Below are positions 27,427 through 37,560 of a stretch of DNA of 64,000 nt, in pieces. Position numbers and translations under genes: made by a program. The notes beneath the pieces are model-generated. The model was not told the origin of the DNA and made no database searches. It saw only the letters and a program-made list of their open reading frames with translations. The DNA comes from Hydractinia symbiolongicarpus. Lineage: Eukaryota > Cnidaria > Hydrozoa > Anthoathecata > Hydractiniidae. The stretch spans positions 32,490,001 through 32,554,000 of the forward strand of contig NC_079883.1 of assembly GCF_029227915.1 (NCBI RefSeq). The letters are read 5' to 3'. Within the stretch, counting starts at the first letter, position 1. Each line of letters begins with the position of its first letter.

Positions 27427-28915
27427 TAACATCAGAAAAATATCGCTAAATACATGTTGGTATGAATATGTGCCTGAACCGTTGTAACTCAAACGGATTG
27501 ATGCCTTTAGCAAGTCAATGAAATGTACTTTTTGAAACTGTCTCTATTTATTCAGAGCGGGATAACTGCTAGGATTGGTCCCACAGTAAAAAATTACTTT
27601 TTTATTTTAATTTTTAATTGAAACGCTACCACAGCGCCCAGTGTAATCGCTGAGTTTCGGCAATCATTTCATATTAAAAAGAATGCTATTTCTTGGAGTC
27701 CAATTGTCTCACTTTCACATTTATAAGGTCACAGTCCATAATCAGTTCAATTAAGTCCCACAGTCAATCGTTTCACTGTTAAAAGCCATACCACCTAGTA
27801 ATATCAGAAAAATTTCGCTAAATACATGTTGGTACGAATATGTGACCCAACCGTTGTAACTCAAACGGATTGACACAGTTAGAAAGTCAAAGAAGTGTAG
27901 TTTTTGAAACTGTCGCTATTTCTTCAGCGTGCGATATTAGACAGGATTGGTCCCACAATAAAGAACGACTCATTTATCTAAATTTTTAAATGAAGCGCTA
28001 CCACAACGCCTAGTGTAATCGTTGATTTCCGTCAATCACGTCAAATTAAGAAGAATGTTATTTCTTGGAGTCCAATTGTCTCACTTTCACATTTATAAGG
28101 TCACAGTCCATAATCAGTTCAATTAAGTCCCACAGTCAATCGTTTCACTGTTAAAAGCCATACAACCTAGTAACATCAGAAAAATATCGCTAAATACATG
28201 TTGGTATGAATATGTGCCTGAACCGTTGTAACTCAAACGGATTGATGCCTTTAGCAAGTCAATGAAATGTACTTTTTGAAACTGTCTCTATTTATTCAGA
28301 GCGGGATAACTGCTAGGATTGGTCCCACAGTAAAAAATTACTTTTTTATTTTAATTTTTAATTGAAACGCTACCACAGCGCCCAGTGTAATCGCTGAGTT
28401 TCGGCAATCATTTCATATTAAAAAGAATGCTATTTCTTGGAGTCCAATTGTCTCACTTTCACATTTATAAGGTCACAGTCCATAATCAGTTCAATTAAGT
28501 CCCACAGTCAATCGTTTCACTGTTAAAAGCCATACCACCTAGCAATATCAGAAAAATTTCGCTAAATACATGTTGGTACGAATATGTGACCCAACCGTTG
28601 TAACTCAAACGGATTGACACAGTTAGAAAGTCAAAGAAGTGTAGTTTTTGAAACTGTCGCTATTTCTTCAGCGTGCGATAATAGGCAGGATTGGTTCCAC
28701 AATAAAGAACGACTCATTTATCTAAATTTTTAAATGAAGCGCTACCACAACGCCTAGTGTAATCGTTGATTTCCGTCAATCACGTCAAATTAAGAAGAAT
28801 GTTTTTTCTTGGAGTCCATTTGTGTCATTTATCACATTGATCAGGTCACAGTCCAAAGTTAGTTCAATTAAGTCCCACTGTCAATCGTTTCACTGTTATA
28901 AGCGATGCAACCTAG
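27427..28915. repeat. Tandem 2-monomer satellite duplication (744 bp)
   Basis: ATGCCTTTAGCAAGTCAATG occurs at 27501 and 28245, each time preceded by GGTATGAATATGTGCCTG and followed by AGAGCGGGATAACTGC. The two monomers of each copy match closely. The second copy has small differences, for example CTAGCAATATC instead of CTAGTAATATC. Confidence 0.8.
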
Positions 28916-31470
28916 TAATATCAGATAAATATCGCTAAATACATGTTGGTACGAATATGTGACCCAACCGTTGAAACTCAAACGGACTGTCACCGTTAGA
29001 AAGTCAATGAAATGTAGTTTTTGAAATTGTCGCTATTTCTTCAGCTCGCAAAAACGGCTAGGATTGGTCCCACAGTAAGAAATGACTTATTTATCTAAAT
29101 TTTTAAATGAAGCGCTACGACAGTGCCCAGTGTAATCGCCGAGTTTCGGCAAACATTTCATATTAAAAAGAATGTTATTTCTTGGAGTCCAATTGTCTCA
29201 CTTTCACATTTATAAGGTCACAGTCCATAATCAGTTCAATTAAGTCCCACAGTCAATCGTTTCACTTTTAAAAGCCATACCAATTGGAATATCAGAAACA
29301 TTTCGCTAAATACATGTTGGTACGAATATGTGACCCAACCGTTGTAACTCAAACGGATTGACACAGTTAGAAAGTCAAAGAAGTGTAGTTTTTGAAACTG
29401 TAGCTATTTCTTCAGCGTGCGATAATAGACAGGATTGGTCCCACAATAAAGAACGACTCATTTATCTAAATTTTTAAATGAAGCGCTACCACAACGCCTA
29501 GTGTAATCGTTGATTTCCGGCAATCACGTCAAATTAAGAAGAATGTTATTTCTTGGAGTCCAATTGTCTCACTTTCACATTTATAAGGTCACAGTCCATA
29601 ATCAGTTCAATTAAGACCCACAGTCAATCGTTTCACTGTTAAAAGCCATACAACCTAGTAACATCAGAAAAATATCGCTAAATACATGTTGGTATGAATA
29701 TGTGCCTGAACCGTTGTAACTCAAACGGACTGTCACCGTTAGAAAGTCAATGAAATGTAGTTTTTGAAATTGTCGCTATTTCTTCAGCTCGCGATAACGG
29801 CTAGGATTGGTCCCACAGTAAGAAATGACTTATTTATCTAAATTTTTAAATGAAGCGCTACGACAGCGCCCAGTGTAATCGCCGAGTTTCGGCAATCATT
29901 TCATATTAAAAAGAATGTTATTTCTTGGAGTCCAATTGTCTCACTTTCACATTTATAAGGTCACAGTCCATAATCAGTTCAATTAAGTCCCACAGTCAAT
30001 CGTTTCACTGTTAAAAGCCATACAACCTAGTAATATCAGAAAAATATCGCTAAATACATGTTGGTACGAACATGTGACCCAACCGTTGTAACTCAAACGG
30101 ATTGACACCGTTAGAAAGTCAAAGAAGTTTCGTTTTTGAAACTGTCGCTATTTCTTCAGCGTGCGATAATGGATAGCATTGGCCCCAAAGTAAAGAACGA
30201 CTCATTTATCTAAATTTTTAAATGAAGCGCTACCACAACGCCCAGTGTAATCGCTGATTTCCGGCAATCACGTCAAATTAAGAAGAATGTTTTTTCTTGG
30301 AGTCCATTGGTGTCATTTATCACATTGATCAGGTCACAGTCCAAAGTTAGTTCAATTAAGTCCCACAGTCAATCGTTTCACTGTTTAAAGCGATGCAACC
30401 TAGTAATATCAGAAAAATATCGCTAAATACATGTTGGTACGAATATGTGACCCAACCGTTGTAACTCAAACGATTGACACCGTTAGAAAGTCAATGAAAT
30501 GTAGATTTTGAAACTGTCTCTATTTCTTCAGCGCGGGATAACGGCTAGGATTGGTCCCACAGTAAGAAATGACTTATTTATCTAAGTTTTTAAATGAAGC
30601 GCTATAACAGCGCCCAGTGTAATCGCTGAGTTCCGGCAATCATGTCGAATTTAGAAAAATGTTATTTCTTGGAGCCCAATTTCCTCATTTATCACATTTA
30701 TCAGGTCACAGTCCAAAGTTAGTTCAATTAAGTCCCACAGTCAATCGTTTCACTGTTTAAAGCGATGCAACCTAGTAATATCAGAAAAATATCGCTAAAT
30801 ACATGTTGGTACGAATATGTGACCCAACCGTTGTAACTCAAACGATTGACACTGCCAGAAAGTCAATGAAATGTAGTATTTGAAACTGTCGCTATTTTTT
30901 CAGCGCCCGATAACGGGTAGGATTGGTCCCACAGTAAAGAACGACTTAGTTATCTAAATTTTTAAATGAAGCGCTACCACAGCGCCCAGTGTAATCGCTG
31001 ATTTCCGGCAATCACGTCAAATTAAGAAAAATTTTTTTTTGGAGTCCATTTGTGTCATTTATCACATTGATCAGTTCACAGTCCAAAGTTATTTCAATTA
31101 AGTCCCACAGCCAATCGTTTCACTGTTAAAAGCGATGCAACCTGGTAATATCAGATAAATATCGCTAAATACATGTTGGTACGATTATGTGACCCAACCG
31201 TTGTAACTCAAACGGACTGACACCGTTAGAAAGTCAATGAAATGTAGTTTTTGAAACTATCGCTATTTATTCAGCGCGCGATAGCGGATAGGATTGGTCC
31301 CACAGTAAAGAATGACTTATTTATCTAAATTTTTAAATGAAGCGCTATCACAGCGCCCAGTGTAATCGCTGAGTTCCGGCAATCACGTCAAATTAAGAAG
31401 AATGTTTTTTCTTTGAGTCCATTTGTCTCATTTATCTCATTTATCAGGTCACGGTCCAAAGTTAGTTCAA

Positions 31471-31474
31471 TTAA
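31471..31474. other. Target-site duplication TTAA, left of DNA transposon copy 1
   Basis: TTAA stands at both ends of the element (31471-31474 and 32215-32218). The uninterrupted paralogous monomers at 34451-34454 and 37055-37058 have a single TTAA at this place, so the second one was created on insertion. Confidence 0.93.
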
Positions 31475-31513
31475 CCCTATTCGGTCCGGGGTTTTTCGAA
31501 CATACTATGACCG

Positions 31514-31536
31514 GGGGGGGCGGATTCCGCCCCCCC
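31514..31536. repeat. GC-rich perfect hairpin inside the left end of the transposon
   Basis: Two 11-base arms (GGGGGGGCGGA and TCCGCCCCCCC) are separated by one base. The same structure, read as its reverse complement, lies at the right end (32176-32198). Together they extend the terminal inverted repeat, although the left end carries about 25 extra bases between the outer repeat and the hairpin. In the second copy the left hairpin is near 56356-56379. Confidence 0.85.
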
Positions 31537-31827
31537 TCAATAACTTTTTATAGGGTTGATCATATTGAATCAAACTTGGCACACTTATAGTACGTCATAA
31601 AAGGAACAAAATAACGCCAAAAAAAATTTGCTTGCGTCAGCACATTTTCTGTGACGTCATCAAAAGCTTAAAAATTTTTAAAAATGCCACTATCTGCTTA
31701 AAATATAATTACTTTTGTTCTAGAGCGAATTTTTACATTCTGTTTGAAGTTTCTGAAAGCCAAATAAAAGTTATTTAACATATCTTCCGGTTTTTACATG
31801 GATCGGATAAAACATTGCCAAAAATTG

Positions 31828-31858
31828 CCCGAAAATCCGTTTTTTTTCGATTTTCGGG
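31828..31858. repeat. Internal hairpin of the transposon
   Basis: CCCGAAAATC at 31828-31837 and GATTTTCGGG at 31849-31858 are exact reverse complements around an 11-base T-rich loop. In the second copy, near 56670-56700, one arm carries a mismatch (TTCAGG instead of TTCGGG). Confidence 0.75.
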
Positions 31859-32175
31859 TAAAATCCGACAAAATCGGGAAATCGGATTAGTCACGTGTTC
31901 AAATTATTCAAAATGTTTCTTCTTAATGAAACAAAGTTGTGTTGCAAGTTTCAAGTTCTAAGGATAATCCTAACAGGAGTTACTATATTTTCTCCATTAT
32001 AAGGATTTCATAGAGATTTTTAGGGGTAGTTTCGAGTAATGGCCAATATCAAAGCCTCTGAAAGGTATGGGACCTAAAAAAATTACATGCAGGTGTCTAA
32101 TAGATAAATGTTAAAACTCAGTAAGTATTATAGCCATATAACAAAGCAATCAGGAGTTATTAAAAAAAACCGTCA

Positions 32176-32198
32176 GGGGGGGCGGAATCCGCCCCCCC
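32176..32198. repeat. GC-rich hairpin inside the right end of the transposon
   Basis: GGGGGGGCGGA and TCCGCCCCCCC flank a single A. This is the reverse-complement partner of the hairpin at 31514-31536. The C-tract continues into the terminal repeat. Confidence 0.85.
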
Positions 32199-33429
32199 CC
32201 CGGACCGAATAGGGTTAAGTCCCACAGTCAATCGTGTCATTGTTAAAAGCGCTGCAACCTAGTAATATCAGAAAAATATAGCTAAATACATGTTGGTGCG
32301 AATATATGACCCAATCGTTGTAACTCAAACGGACTGACACCGTTAGAAATTCAATGAAATGTAGTTTTTGAAACTGTCTCTATTTCTTCATTGCGGGATA
32401 ACGGCTAGGATTGGTCCCACAGTAAGAAATGACTTATTTATCTAAGTTTTTAAATGAAGCGCTATAACAGCGCCCAGTGTAATCGCTGAGTTCCGGCAAT
32501 CATGTCGAATTTAGAAAAATGTTATTTCTTGGAGCCCAATTTCCTCATTTATCACATTTATCAGGTCACAGTCCAAAGTTAGTTCAATTAAGTCCCACAG
32601 TCAATCGTTTCAATGTTAAAAGCGATGCAACCTAGTAATATCAGATAAATATCGCTAAATACATGTTGGTACGAATATTTGACCCAACCGTTGAAACTCA
32701 ACCGGACTGACACCGTTAGAAAGTCAATGAAATGTAGTTCCTGAAACTGTCGCTATTTCTTTAGCGCGCGATAACGGCTGCGATTGGTACCACAATAAAA
32801 AAAATGACTTTTTTATCTTAATTCTTAAATGAAGCGCTACCACACAGCCCAGTGTAATCGCTGAGTTTCGGCAATCATGTCAAATTAACAAGAATGTTAT
32901 TTCTTGGAGTCCAATTGTCTCATTTATCACATTTATCAGGTCACAGTCCAAAGTTAGTTCAATTAAGTCCCACAGTCAATCGTTTCATAGTTAAAAGCGA
33001 TGCAACCTAGTAATATCAGAAAAATATCGCTAAATACATGGTGGTACGTATTTGTGACCAAACCGTTGTAACTCAAATGGACTGACACCGTTAGAAAGTC
33101 ATGGAAATGTAGTTTTTGAAACTGTCGCTATTTCTTCAGCGCGCGATAACGGATAGGATTGGTCCCACAGTATAGAATGACTTATTTATCTAAACTCTTA
33201 AATGAAGCGCTACCACAGCGGCCAGTGTAATCGCTTAGTTCCGGCAAGCACGTCAGATTAAGAAGAATGTTTTTTCTTGGAGTCCAATTGTCTCATTTTT
33301 CACATTTATCTGGTCACAGTCCAAAGTTAGTTTAATTAAGTCCCACAGTCAATCGTTTCACTTTTAAAAGCCATACCACCTAGTAATATCAGAAAAATTT
33401 CGCTAAATACATGTTGGTACGTATATGTG

Positions 33430-34600
33430 ACCCAACCGTTGTAACTCAAACGATTGACACCGTTAGAAAGTCAATGAAATGTAGATTTTGAAACTGTCTC
33501 TATTTCTTCAGCGCGGGATAACGGCTAGGATTGGTCCCACAGTAAGAAATGACTTATTTATCTAAGTTTTTAAATGAAGCGCTATAACAGCGCCCAGTGT
33601 AATCGCTGAGTTCCGGCAATCATGTCGAATTTAGAAAAATGTTATTTCTTGGAGCCCAATTTCCTCATTTATCACATTTATCAGGTCACAGTCCAAAGTT
33701 AGTTCAATTAAGTCCCACAGTCAATCGTTTCACTGTTTAAAGCGATGCAACCTAGTAATATCAGAAAAATATCGCTAAATACATGTTGGTACGAATATGT
33801 GACCCAACCGTTGTAACTCAAACGATTGACACTGCCAGAAAGTCAATGAAATGTAGTATTTGAAACTGTCGCTATTTTTTCAGCGCCCGATAACGGGTAG
33901 GATTGGTCCCACAGTAAAGAACGACTTAGTTATCTAAATTTTTAAATGAAGCGCTACCACAGCGCCCAGTGTAATCGCTGATTTCCGGCAATCACGTCAA
34001 ATTAAGAAATTTTTTTTTTTGGAGTCCATTTGTGTCATTTATCACATTGATCATTTCACAGTCCAAAGTTATTTCAATTAAGTCCCACAGCCAATCGTTT
34101 CACTGTTAAAAGCGATGCAACCTGGTAATATCAGATAAATATCGCTAAATACATGTTGGTACGATTATGTGACCCAACCGTTGTAACTCAAACGGACTGA
34201 CACCGTTAGAAAGTCAATGAAATGTAGTTTTTGAAACTATCGCTATTTATTCAGCGCGCGATAGCGGATAGGATTGGTCCCACAGTAAAGAATGACTTAT
34301 TTATCTAAATTTTTAAATGAAGCGCTATCACAGCGCCCAGTGTAATCGCTGAGTTCCGGCAATCACGTCAAATTAAGAAGAATGTTTTTTCTTTGAGTCC
34401 ATTTGTCTCATTTATCTCATTTATCAGGTCACGGTCCAAAGTTAGTTCAATTAAGTCCCACAGTCAATCGTGTCATTGTTAAAATCGCTGCAACCTAGTA
34501 ATATCAGAAAAATATAGCTAAATACATGTTGGTGCGAATATATGACCCAATCGTTGTAACTCAAACGGACTGACACCGTTAGAAATTCAATGAAATGTAG
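33430..34600. repeat. Satellite block F, partial copy 3
   Basis: It matches copy 1 at an offset of 2,980 bp, from AAACGATTGACACCG at about 33448 through CAATCGTGTCATTG at about 34467, with few differences (for example AAAATCGCTGC instead of AAAAGCGCTGC). It contains the uninterrupted TTAA (34451-34454) that corresponds to the transposon insertion site at 31471. Confidence 0.85.
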
Positions 34601-34799
34601 TTTTTGAAACTGTCGCTATTTCTTCAGCGCGCGATAACGGATAGGATTGGTCCCACAGTAAAGAATGACTTATTTATCTAAACTCTTAAATGAAGCGCTA
34701 CCACAGCGGCCAGTGTAATCGCTTAGTTCCGGCAAGCACGTCAAATTAAGAAGAATGTTATTTCTTGGAGTCCAATTGTCTCACTTTCACATTTATAAG

Positions 34800-37560
34800 G
34801 TCACAGTCCATAATCAGTTTAATTAAGTCCCACAGTCAATCGCTTCACTTTTAAAAGCCATACCACCTAGTAATATCAGAAAAATTTCGCTAAATACATG
34901 TTGGTACGAATATGTGACCCAACCGTTGTAACTCAAACGGATTGACACAGTTAGAAAGTCAAAGAAGTGTAGTTTTTGAAACTGTCGCTATTTCTTCAGC
35001 GTGCGATAATAGACAGGATTGGTCCCACAATAAAGAACGACTCATTTATCTAAATTTTTAAATGAAGCGCTACCACAACGCCTAGTGTAATCGTTGATTT
35101 CCGTCAATCACGTCAAATTAAGAAGAATGTTATTTCTTGGAGTCCAATTGTCTCACTTTCACATTTATAAGGTCACAGTCCATAATCAGTTCAATTAAGA
35201 CCCACAGTCAATCGTTTCACTGTTAAAAGCCATACAACCTAGTAACATCAGAAAAATATCACTAAATACATGTTGGTATGAATATGTGCCTGAACCGTTG
35301 TAACTCAAACGGACTGTCACCGTTAGAAAGTCAATGAAATGTAGTTTTTGAAATTGTCGCTATTTCTTCAGCTCGCGATAACGGCTAGGATTGGTCCCAC
35401 AGTAAGAAATGACTTATTTATCTAAATTTTTAAATGAAGCGCTACGACAGCGCCCAGTGTAATCGCTGAGTTTCGGCAATCATTTCATATTAAAAAGAAT
35501 GTTATTTCTTGGAGTCCAATTGTCTCACTTTCACATTTATAAGGTCACAGTCCATAATCAGTTCAATTAAGTCCCACAGTCAATCGTTTCACTGTTAAAA
35601 GCCATACAACCTAGTAATATCAGAAAAATATCGCTAAATACATGTTGGTACGAACATGTGACCCAACCGTTGTAACTCAAACGGATTGACACCGTTAGAA
35701 AGTCAAAGAAGTTTCGTTTTTGAAACTGTCGCTATTTCTTCAGCGTGCGATAATGGATAGCATTGGCCCCAAAGTAAAGAACGACTCATTTATCTAAATT
35801 TTTAAATGAAGCGCTACCACAACGCCCAGTGTAATCGCTGATTTCCGGCAATCACGTCAAATTAAGAAGAATGTTTTTTCTTAGAGTCCATTGGTGTCAT
35901 TTATCACATTGATCAGGTCACAGTCCAAAGTTAGTTCAATTAAGTCCCACAGTCAATCGTTTCACTGTTTAAAGCGATGCAACCTAGTAATATCAGAAAA
36001 ATATCGCTAAATACATGTTGGTACGAATATGTGACCCAACCGTTGTAACTCAAACGATTGACACCGTTAGAAAGTCAATGAAATGTAGATTTTGAAACTG
36101 TCTCTATTTCTTCAGCGCGGGATAACGGCTAGGATTGGTCCCACAGTAAGAAATGACTTATTTATCTAAGTTTTTAAATGAAGCGCTATAACAGCGCCCA
36201 GTGTAATCGCTGAGTTCCGGCAATCATGTCGAATTTAGAAAAATGTTATTTCTTGGAGCCCAATTTCCTCATTTATCACATTTATCAGGTCACAGTCCAA
36301 AGTTAGTTCAATTAAGTCCCACAGTCAATCGTTTCACTGTTTAAAGCGATGCAACCTAGTAATATCAGAAAAATATCGCTAAATACATGTTGGTACGAAT
36401 ATGTGACCCAACCGTTGTAACTCAAACGATTGACACTGCCAGAAAGTCAATGAAATGTAGTATTTGAAACTGTCGCTATTTTTTCAGCGCCCGATAACGG
36501 GTAGGATTGGTCCCACAGTAAAGAACGACTTAGTTATCTAAATTTTTAAATGAAGCGCTACCACAGCGCCCAGTGTAATCGCTGATTTCCGGCAATCACG
36601 TCAAATTAAGAAATTTTTTTTTTTGGAGTCCATTTGTGTCATTTATCACATTGATCAGTTCACAGTCCAAAGTTATTTCAATTAAGTCCCACAGCCAATC
36701 GTTTCACTGTTAAAAGCGATGCAACCTGGTAATATCAGATAAATATCGCTAAATACATGTTGGTACGATTATGTGACCCAACCGTTGTAACTCAAACGGA
36801 CTGACACCGTTAGAAAGTCAATGAAATGTGGTTTTTGAAACTATCGCTATTTATTCAGCGCGCGATAGCGGATAGGATTGGTCCCACAGTAAAGAATGAC
36901 TTATTTATCTAAATTTTTAAATGAAGCGCTATCACAGCGCCCAGTGTAATCGCTGAGTTCCGGCAATCACGTCAAATTAAGAAGAATGTTTTTTCTTTGA
37001 GTCCATTTGTCTCATTTATCTCATTTATCAGGTCACGGTCCAAAGTTAGTTCAATTAAGTCCCACAGTCAATCGTGTCATTGTTAAAAGCGCTGCAACCT
37101 AGTAATATCAGAAAAATATAGCTAAATACATGTTGGTGCGAATATATGACCCAATCGTTGTAACTCAAACGGACTGACACCGTTAGAAATTCAATGAAAT
37201 GTAGTTTTTGAAACTGTCTCTATTTCTTCAGCGCGGGATAACGGCTAGGATTGGTCCCACAGTAAGAAATGACTTATTTATCTAAGTTTTTAAATGAAGC
37301 GCTATAACAGCGCCCAGTGTAATCGCTGAGTTCCGGCAATCATGTCGAATTTAGAAAAATGTTATTTCTTGGAGCCCAATTTCCTCATTTATCACATTTA
37401 TCAGGTCACAGTCCAAAGTTAGTTCAATTAAGTCCCACAGTCAATCGTTTCAATGTTAAAAGTGATGCAACCTAGTAATATCAGATAAATATCGCTAAAT
37501 ACATGTTGGTACGAATATTTGACCCAACCGTTGAAACTCAACCGGACTGACACCGTTAGA
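34800..37560. repeat. Satellite block F, copy 2
   Basis: It aligns with copy 1 (29220-32720) through about seven monomers. It includes the rare forms GGTATGAATATGTGCCTG, CATTGGCCCCAAAG and GATTTCCGG. It holds the second uninterrupted TTAA (37055-37058) at the transposon insertion site. Single-base differences are scattered, such as CTTGGAGTCC versus CTTAGAGTCC. Confidence 0.88.

Larger units (their letters stand above)
17994..30200. repeat. Domain of the 'CACTTTCACATTTATAAGG' satellite subfamily
   Basis: From about 18025 most monomers carry TCTCACTTTCACATTTATAAGG-type sequence where others have TCTCATTTATCACATTTATCAGG. They also have AGTCCATAATCAG instead of AGTCCAAAGTTAG and AAAAGCCATAC instead of AAAAGCGATGC. 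These linked changes define a subfamily that is absent before about 18 kb, dominates to about 30 kb and recurs in patches to about 37.8 kb. Some interspersed monomers keep the ancestral form, for example near 18740 and 25480. The boundaries given are approximate. Confidence 0.8.
1..31470. repeat. Satellite array, segment 1 (about 84 monomers of ~374 bp)
   Basis: Head-to-tail tandem array. Taking the motif GTGTAATCGCTGAG as monomer start, the first copies begin at 7, 381, 756, 1129, 1504, 1877 and 2251, giving unit lengths of 373-375 bp. Stretches conserved in nearly every monomer include TTAAGTCCCACAGTCAATCG, AACCTAGTAATATCAG, TAAATACATGTTGGTACG, GACTGACACCGTTAGAAAG and AGGATTGGTCCCACA. Most variation lies near monomer positions 30-45, 75-100, 205-225, 265-300 and 318-350. 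The unit length is usually not a multiple of three and every frame is broken by stops, so it is not coding. Monomer types recur in order (see the block entries). I do not recognise the satellite from any named family. No gene was found in this segment. Confidence 0.98.
31475..32214. mobile_element. Non-autonomous TTAA-targeted DNA transposon (piggyBac-like MITE), copy 1
   Basis: A 740-bp element unrelated to the satellite. It has perfect terminal inverted repeats of about 17 bp (CCCTATTCGGTCCGGGG at the left, its reverse complement at the right) and a duplicated TTAA target. CCCT-type ends with TTAA duplication are characteristic of the piggyBac superfamily. Kolobok elements also use TTAA and cannot be fully excluded. 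No reading frame of useful length exists on either strand, so it must be moved by a transposase encoded elsewhere. Just inside each end is a GC-rich hairpin (31514-31536 and 32176-32198). Further inside are an AT-rich body, a TGACGTCA palindrome at 31652-31659 and a hairpin at 31828-31858. Its relative at 56316 is roughly 95% identical by eye and lies in the same orientation. Confidence 0.9.
29220..32720. repeat. Satellite block F, copy 1 (interrupted by a transposon)
   Basis: This stretch aligns with about 34800-37560 at a constant offset of 5,584 bp up to the transposon at 31475, and of 4,840 bp after it. The difference of 744 is exactly the transposon plus its duplicated TTAA. A shorter third copy, about 33430-34600, aligns at an offset of 2,980 bp. 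Marks of the block are AAACGATTGACACCG, GAGCCCAATTTCCTC, CAGCGCCCGATAACGGGTAG and CAATCGTGTCATTG. Confidence 0.9.

Noticed and set aside
1-31470. CRISPR-like regular repetition
   Set aside because: The ~374-bp unit is contiguous with no separate short repeat and unique spacers, and all parts repeat. It is a satellite.
31475-32214. Possible coding capacity or LTR nature of the 740-bp element
   Set aside because: There is no useful frame on either strand, and inverted rather than direct terminal repeats with TTAA duplications show a non-autonomous DNA transposon.
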